64,000 nucleotides of DNA from Paludibacter sp. (GTDB lineage: Bacteria > Bacteroidota > Bacteroidia > Bacteroidales > Paludibacteraceae), in the NCBI GenBank assembly GCA_031292575.1, contig JARLGX010000002.1:95036-159035 (forward strand). Reading direction: 5' to 3'. Under the pieces are notes generated by a model. That model was not told the origin of the DNA and made no database searches. It worked only from the letters and a program-made list of their open reading frames with translations. How positions within the stretch are numbered: the first letter of the stretch is position 1; the number at the start of each line of letters is the position of its first letter. Below, piece by piece: positions 59,270 through 64,000 of the stretch. Made by a program: the position numbers and the translations under genes.

Positions 59270-59294
59270 TTTGTACGAAACTAAAGAAAGAAAT

Positions 59295-59333
59295 GCACTT
59301 ACCCCTAACATACGACTCGTCGTTATGGGCAGC
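59295..59333 (+). repeat. Junction between abiH and OLD units (attC-like)
   Basis: TTACCCCTAAC (59299-59309) is the exact reverse complement of GTTAGGGGTAA at the start of the abiH unit (58314-58324). Then follow ACGAC-TC-GTCGT (59312-59323, a perfect palindrome with a 2-nt loop) and GTTATGGGC (59322-59330), the start of the OLD unit. AAC and GTT flank the palindrome. It is shorter than known attC sites. Confidence 0.55.
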
Positions 59334-59368
59334 TTAAAAAAAATAAAAACAATTTAAATAATAATACT

Positions 59369-61282
59369 ATGGCATTAATAAGATTAGTAAAGGCAACTGT
59401 CAATAAATACAAGAGTATCCAGAAGCCACAAACAATTGAGATTGACCCAGCAATAACAACAATTGTAGGAATGAATGAGTCTGGAAAAACTAGCTTTCTT
59501 CAAGTATTAGCTAAAACAAACTACTTCAACGATGACACTGATTTCAAATTTGATACCACACAAGACTATCCTAGAAATGAGTTAGTTGATTTTGAGAATA
59601 GTAATGAAGAAGTTGAGATAGTGAAATGTGACTATGAAATTTCAAACGAGTTATTGCAGACGATAGATTCTGAAATTGGAAAAGGCGTTTTCACAGTTAA
59701 AGGCTTCTCATATTCTTGTCATTACAAAACAACAGCAAATACTGTTGCGAATATAACTGCTAATCAAAAGAAATTCTTAGAATTTAAAATTCAGAACATT
59801 GCTTTATCTAAAGAAACTATTGAAGTAATAAACAAGATGACGTCTTTACAAGATGTTGCAACTGTACCACAGTTAGAAGGTGATACCGGTCTTGTTGCGT
59901 TTAAAACAGAAATTAAAAAGATTGTTGATGCAGGTGCAAATTGGGACAACACACTAGCTCAACACATTTTCACAAAATGGATAAAACCAAATATGCCTAA
60001 ATTTTGGTACTTTGACGACTATTATCATTTAGGTGGAAAGATTAATATTAATGAATTAAATAATGGCACTAATGATGAAAAAACAAAAACAGCTAAAGCT
60101 CTTTTTGAATTAGCAAGAATAAAACCAAATGAAATTCTTACTTCGTCTGATTATGAGAGATTTGTAGCATTACTTGAAGCTTCGTCAAACAAAATAACGA
60201 AAGAAATTTTCAATTATTGGTCAACAAATAAGAACTTAGATATTGAATTTCGTATTCAAGATAAAACAAACCCACAAGGGCAACCACAAAAATTTCTCGA
60301 TATAAGAGTTAGAAGTCAAAGGCATAAAATATCACTTCCATTAGATAGAAGAAGTAAAGGTTTTAACTGGTTTTTTTCTTTTATTATTTGGTTCAGTAAA
60401 ATTCAAGCAGACAAAACTTCAGATTATATTTTACTACTTGATGAACCTGGATTAAGTTTACATGCTTCAGCACAAGCCGATTTACTTAGATTTATTGAAG
60501 ATCTTTCAGATAAATATCAAATAATTTATACTACGCATTCTCCCTTTATGGTTGAATCTGAAAACCTTAAGCGAGTACGTACTTGCCTCGAAACCGATGA
60601 AGGAACAATTATATCAGACTCAATACAGGAAAAAGACCCAAATACATTATTTCCACTTCAAGCTGCCTTGGGTTATGATATAGCCCAGAATCTATTTATC
60701 TCAAAAAACAACTTATTAGTTGAAGGACCAGCAGATTTAATATATTTGACGGTCATTTCTAATATATTAGAACAGGAAAAAAGAGCAGGCTTAAAAGATA
60801 ATATCACGATTATTCCTGTTGGCGGATTAGATAAAGTCTCAACATTTATTTCTTTGTTACGTGGTTCAAAGTTAAATGTAGTATGCTTGCTTGATACTTT
60901 TACGGATCAAAAAGGAAAGCAGCGAGTTGAAGACCTGATTAAACACAAAATAATAAAAGACAAAAATATACGGTTTTTTGATGAGTTTGCACATAATGGG
61001 TCTAAAACTGCTGACATTGAAGATCTTTTCACAAAAGAGGAATATTTAAAATTGTTCAATTTGGCTTTTAAAGATGATTATTCCGAAATTAAACTTGCAG
61101 ATCTTGACTCTTCATTAGAAACGATATTAAAACAAATAAATAAAGTCATATCGAAAGACAGATTTAATCATTACAGACCTGCGAATAAATTGAATCAACT
61201 AGGTGTCGACAAATCATACTTCTCCAAAATAACTTTAGATAATTTTGAAGGTCTCTTTATAGAAATCAACAAATTGTTTTAA
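59369..61282 (+). CDS. OLD-family ATPase-TOPRIM nuclease
   Basis: A 637-residue protein with an SMC-like ATPase: Walker A GMNESGKTSFLQ (about 34-45), Walker B YILLLDEPGLSLHASAQADL (about 352-371) and the H-loop IYTTHSPFMVE (about 386-396). A C-terminal TOPRIM domain follows (LLVEGPADLIYL, about 449-460; VVCLLDTFTDQKG, about 503-515). OLD proteins are DNA nucleases active against phages. No UvrD-like GajB gene follows, so this is not a Gabija pair and probably acts alone (class 1). It fills the second bounded unit. Confidence 0.9.
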   Translation: MALIRLVKATVNKYKSIQKPQTIEIDPAITTIVGMNESGKTSFLQVLAKTNYFNDDTDFKFDTTQDYPRNELVDFENSNEEVEIVKCDYEISNELLQTIDSEIGKGVFTVKGFSYSCHYKTTANTVANITANQKKFLEFKIQNIALSKETIEVINKMTSLQDVATVPQLEGDTGLVAFKTEIKKIVDAGANWDNTLAQHIFTKWIKPNMPKFWYFDDYYHLGGKININELNNGTNDEKTKTAKALFELARIKPNEILTSSDYERFVALLEASSNKITKEIFNYWSTNKNLDIEFRIQDKTNPQGQPQKFLDIRVRSQRHKISLPLDRRSKGFNWFFSFIIWFSKIQADKTSDYILLLDEPGLSLHASAQADLLRFIEDLSDKYQIIYTTHSPFMVESENLKRVRTCLETDEGTIISDSIQEKDPNTLFPLQAALGYDIAQNLFISKNNLLVEGPADLIYLTVISNILEQEKRAGLKDNITIIPVGGLDKVSTFISLLRGSKLNVVCLLDTFTDQKGKQRVEDLIKHKIIKDKNIRFFDEFAHNGSKTADIEDLFTKEEYLKLFNLAFKDDYSEIKLADLDSSLETILKQINKVISKDRFNHYRPANKLNQLGVDKSYFSKITLDNFEGLFIEINKLF

Positions 61283-61306
61283 TTGACAAGAAGAAGAAAA
61301 AAGTAT

Positions 61307-61360
61307 GCTCATAACACACACACACACCTATATGCAGTGGCGGCTGTCGTGCAGTTTGGT
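61307..61360 (+). repeat. Right end of the OLD unit (attC-like)
   Basis: GCTCATAAC (61307-61315) complements the start of the OLD unit GTTATGGGC (59322-59330) in 8 of 9 bases. It is followed by a CA-dinucleotide run, a TGCA...TGCA segment and GTTTGGT at 61354. The internal symmetry is less clear than at the other two junctions. Confidence 0.45.
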
Positions 61361-61434
61361 TTTTTTCTAACCTTAACAAAATACACAAATTTCTCGATTC
61401 ACTATACTAAATGAGACAAAATCTTCTGATTTTG

Positions 61435-61464
61435 AAAGCCACCTTCACCGGTGGCTTTTTTTTA
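61435..61464. terminator. Terminator between OLD unit and umuC
   Basis: AAAGCCACC (61435-61443) pairs with GGTGGCTTT (61450-61458), followed by a T run. The symmetry allows use on both strands. Confidence 0.85.
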
Positions 61465-62724
61465 TTCTGCTTTTACTACCATAATATCTTTGATATTTGT
61501 TGAATAACAAGGCGATAGTTTTTCATTTTTCAATTTCCACTTTCTATCAAATCCTTGGGCTGCAATCTTTACTTTCTGTCTTCCATACGAAGCATTAAGT
61601 TTATCCATTACCCCCATAACTTTGTTATACTTTGTACGGTCTCGAGTATCAAACATATCAGCTTGCAAAGGTCTTTCCGGGCTTATTTCACTTACAATTA
61701 CACCAGCTTTTTTATATTGATATCCCTCCCTGAAAATTGATTGTAGTCCTCTTAAAGCATAATCAATTAGTTCAGTACTATCATTGCTTGAAACTGATAA
61801 TTGCATAGCAACCTGATTATAGTATTGAGGTTGATTAGTCGCAAACGGATTGGTATGAATAAATACAACAACAACAGCAGCAGTAGATTTTTGCGCTCTC
61901 AACTTTTCGGCACAACCGGCAGCAAAGTTGGCAACAGCTTCAGATATTGGCTCAATAGCGGTCAACTTTTCCCCAAAACTTCGGGATGTACAAATTGTTT
62001 TCTTTGATTTGGGTGATTCAGTTTCAATGCATGGTGTACCACGTAATTCAAGCCACATTCTTTCGCCTACAACACCCATTTGTTGACGTACCCAACCCTT
62101 ACTTCGTTGAGTAAAATCCCACGCTGTATTTATACTATAGTATTCAAGTTTCTTTGCGTATTGTCTGCCAATTCCCCAAACGTCTCCGATTTTTGTCAGT
62201 TTGAGTGCTTTCTCTCGTTTTTCGTCAGTATCAATAATACACACACCTTTGTAAGCCTTGTACTTCTTGGCAAATTTATTAGCCACTTTAGCAAGGGTTT
62301 TTGAAGGTGCAATTCCAAGGCTTACAGGTATTCCAGTATTCCTGATAACTGTTTGGACTAACTTACCACCTAACTCATAAAGATTTATATTTTCAAAACC
62401 ATTAAGCAAAAGAAAGGCTTCGTCAATAGAATAGATTTCCATTTCAGGCACAAAAGCACCTATTGTTGTCATTACTCGGTTCGACATATCTCCATACAAA
62501 ACATAATTGGACGAAAACACAGCCACCTGATTACTTTCAATCAGTTCCTTTAATTTGAATGCAGGTTCACCCATAGGAATACCTAGGGCTTTTGCCTCGG
62601 CTGACCGTGCAATAACACAACCGTCGTTGTTTGATAAAACAACAATTGCCTTGCCATTCAGTGAGGGTTGAAAAACTCTCTCACATGAAGCGTAAAAGTT
62701 ATTGCAATCAATTAAGCCGTACAT
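61462..62724 (-). CDS. umuC: UmuC-like Y-family DNA polymerase
   Basis: A 420-residue translesion polymerase. The palm motif [16 protein letters not shown] is at the N terminus, with catalytic [10 protein letters not shown] (about 97-106). The helix-hairpin-helix region [16 protein letters not shown], the little finger and the C-terminal DUF4113-like tail are complete. UmuC normally works with UmuD'. No umuD gene is beside it in this window. Phage and plasmid elements often carry such genes for SOS mutagenesis. Confidence 0.93.
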   Translation of the reverse strand: MYGLIDCNNFYASCERVFQPSLNGKAIVVLSNNDGCVIARSAEAKALGIPMGEPAFKLKELIESNQVAVFSSNYVLYGDMSNRVMTTIGAFVPEMEIYSIDEAFLLLNGFENINLYELGGKLVQTVIRNTGIPVSLGIAPSKTLAKVANKFAKKYKAYKGVCIIDTDEKREKALKLTKIGDVWGIGRQYAKKLEYYSINTAWDFTQRSKGWVRQQMGVVGERMWLELRGTPCIETESPKSKKTICTSRSFGEKLTAIEPISEAVANFAAGCAEKLRAQKSTAAVVVVFIHTNPFATNQPQYYNQVAMQLSVSSNDSTELIDYALRGLQSIFREGYQYKKAGVIVSEISPERPLQADMFDTRDRTKYNKVMGVMDKLNASYGRQKVKIAAQGFDRKWKLKNEKLSPCYSTNIKDIMVVKAE

Positions 62725-62954
62725 TTATCGTCAATGTTATTTAATAGAATAGTTTACAATACCCAAGTTTGAATCAACTATTTTTCTGATATGATGGATA
62801 TTAAAATTTCTTTTTGGGTTGTGAGTAATTATCGCAAAGTAAGTGATTTTGTTTTATAAATTTCCATATATTTGAACCAATAATATATTAGAACTGTTCA
62901 TTAAATAATTTAAACTTTTCCCCGTTTATTCAAATCACTAATTATTAAAATCTT

Positions 62955-63710
62955 ATGTGTTTTACAGTCGCCATTATCCGTAATGGAGTTTTAATGACAG
63001 CAGAGCAATATTACAACGGCCTTCCTGCAAAAATCAGAAAGAAAAAAAAGAATCCAATAGAACCGGAAATCCCTAACCTTTACATGGTCAGTGGATTTGC
63101 ACACCCTAAATTGCCAGTTATTACAGATAATGAGATTGTACTCAAAGAATGGGGTCTTATACCTTCTTGGGCAAAATCAAAAGATGATGCTTTTGAATTG
63201 CGGGATAAAACATTAAATGCAAAAGGTGAAACAATTTACGAAAAACCTTCATTCAGTCAAAATATACTTTCTCGTAGATGCCTGTTACCCGTGAGCGGGT
63301 TTTTTGAATGGCGTGATTTCAACAACAATAAATATCCCTATTTTATTGAGCCGACAAATGACCCCGGGTTTTTATTAGGGTCAGTATTTGATACATGGTT
63401 AGATAAATCTACCGGTGAGGTTTATGATACTTTCAGCATTGTTACAACGGCAGCAAATCCACTTATGGAAATGATCCACAACGTAAAAAAAAGAATGCCT
63501 TTGATTTTAGATCTGGAATCTGCTGACAAATGGCTCAATCCATTATCAACACCGGAACAAATAAAGTCACTCATTCTGCCTTATGAAGAAATAAACATGA
63601 GAGCGCATACCATTTCAAAAGTAGCAGGTAATTCAAAAGTCAATCGAAATTATAGTGAGATACTTGAACCTGTAGATTACCCGGAACTGAATCAACAATC
63701 ACTGTTTTAA
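62955..63710 (+). CDS. SRAP-domain abasic-site shield (YedK/HMCES family)
   Basis: A 251-residue SOS-response-associated peptidase. It starts MCFTVAIIRNG, so Cys2 can form the covalent bond to abasic sites after Met removal. Other active-site blocks are LNAKGETIYEKPSF, CLLPVSGFFEWRDF (Glu) and MIHNVKKRMPLIL (His). The protein protects abasic sites in single-stranded DNA. It is divergent from umuC, which supports a DNA-damage-related pair. Confidence 0.92.
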   Translation: MCFTVAIIRNGVLMTAEQYYNGLPAKIRKKKKNPIEPEIPNLYMVSGFAHPKLPVITDNEIVLKEWGLIPSWAKSKDDAFELRDKTLNAKGETIYEKPSFSQNILSRRCLLPVSGFFEWRDFNNNKYPYFIEPTNDPGFLLGSVFDTWLDKSTGEVYDTFSIVTTAANPLMEMIHNVKKRMPLILDLESADKWLNPLSTPEQIKSLILPYEEINMRAHTISKVAGNSKVNRNYSEILEPVDYPELNQQSLF

Positions 63711-63738
63711 ATAGAATTACAAATTTATTAATATAGGC

Positions 63739-64000
63739 ATGGAAATAATAGAAATTGCTAAAATCATTGAATACAACGCTTCAAAAGTGATTGAAAATAT
63801 CACTTATGAACTAATTGAACCATACCTTTATATCCAAAATGAATATAAAAATACCAATGTTTCAACCGATGAAACATTCCAAAATATCTTTTGTAAATAC
63901 TATCAAATAAATGTTGAACAAGCAGGTCAAGAATTTATAACCAATTACTTCATGAATCTCGAAAAATATAAAAATCCAGATAAAATTGATGTTGAGGAAA
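63739..64000 (+). CDS. Partial ORF, unknown protein (cut by window end)
   Basis: The frame is open from ATG 63739 to the end (87 codons seen; starts MEIIEIAKIIEYNASKVIEN). It is acidic, helical in character, without a signal peptide or membrane helix. No family is recognised. It lies 28 nt after the SRAP gene on the same strand. Confidence 0.6.
   Translation, partial: MEIIEIAKIIEYNASKVIENITYELIEPYLYIQNEYKNTNVSTDETFQNIFCKYYQINVEQAGQEFITNYFMNLEKYKNPDKIDVEE

Larger units (their letters stand above)
47035..64000. mobile_element. tRNA-Ser-integrated mobile element carrying a defence island (right end outside window)
   Basis: The element starts at the 3' end of tRNA-Ser and first encodes a tyrosine recombinase, then a RepA-like ATPase and a broken excisionase-like gene. 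It continues with restriction-modification, CBASS, AbiH and OLD genes, and ends in the window with umuC and SRAP genes. No second copy of the tRNA 3' end was found up to 64000, so the right boundary is inferred to lie beyond. It cannot be excluded that the true element ends earlier and the rest is an older accessory region. Confidence 0.65.

Noticed and set aside
59369..61282. Gabija system
   Set aside because: The ATPase-TOPRIM protein is present but no UvrD-like GajB gene follows, so the pair is incomplete.
47035..64000. CRISPR array
   Set aside because: No regularly spaced direct repeats with unique spacers were seen anywhere in the window.

Overview
The window looks like a chromosome segment of a Bacteroidota (Bacteroidales-type) bacterium. 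It is AT-rich. Many genes are preceded by the Bacteroidota promoter form TAnnTTTG, twice with TTTG placed 19 nt upstream. It encodes secreted proteins with type IX secretion (T9SS) tails, an outer-membrane barrel with a carboxypeptidase-like N-terminal domain, an M56/TonB sensor with BlaI, and an IntDOT-like integrase. The species cannot be named from the sequence alone.

Positions 1-46900 are mostly vertical chromosome. In order: a membrane protein, an SPFH protein, a DUF6263-like protein and an outer-membrane barrel (81-5184). Then a polyamine block (aguB, aguA, carboxynorspermidine dehydrogenase, nspC; 5335-10792) with queC inside it. This block accounts for agmatine to putrescine to carboxyspermidine to spermidine, except the arginine decarboxylase step. 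Next come YccF, a membrane LytTR regulator and a GIFS-repeat protein, an E2-like acyltransferase, recQ, and a 2Fe-2S bfd-like protein. A signalling block follows: double TonB-C protein, TPR protein, M56-TonB and BlaI (16178-20877). After it lie a T9SS subtilisin, xseA, folB, a peptide transporter and a phosphoesterase. An envelope and isoprenoid block holds a degenerate M23 protein, dxr, an orphan adenine methylase and rseP. Then come an ArsC-like protein, a radical SAM protein, a TPR lipoprotein, rsfS-ftsH-LUD, an OmpA lipoprotein, cdsA, an acyltransferase, an Smr protein, queA, guaA and tatD.

At 46947 a tRNA-Ser(GGA) is followed directly by a tyrosine recombinase. From there to the end the content is accessory: a RecA-like RepA ATPase, an excisionase-like gene broken by two TGA codons, a type II restriction-modification system with a C-type controller, and a type II-short CBASS operon (CD-NTase, E2, S-4TM effector) preceded by a 43-aa basic ORF. 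Then come a T9SS-exported endonuclease I, AbiH, an OLD-type ATPase/TOPRIM nuclease, UmuC, an SRAP protein and a cut-off ORF. No second attachment site was seen, so the element probably runs past the window.

The most unusual structure is around abiH and the OLD gene. Each gene sits in a unit whose first 9-11 bases are complementary to its last 9-11 bases, with AAC...GTT junctions and internal palindromes. This is the layout of integron-type gene cassettes, but no integron integrase is visible. Several long intergenic palindromes also occur in the chromosomal part: 6228, 7369, 9593 and 46052.
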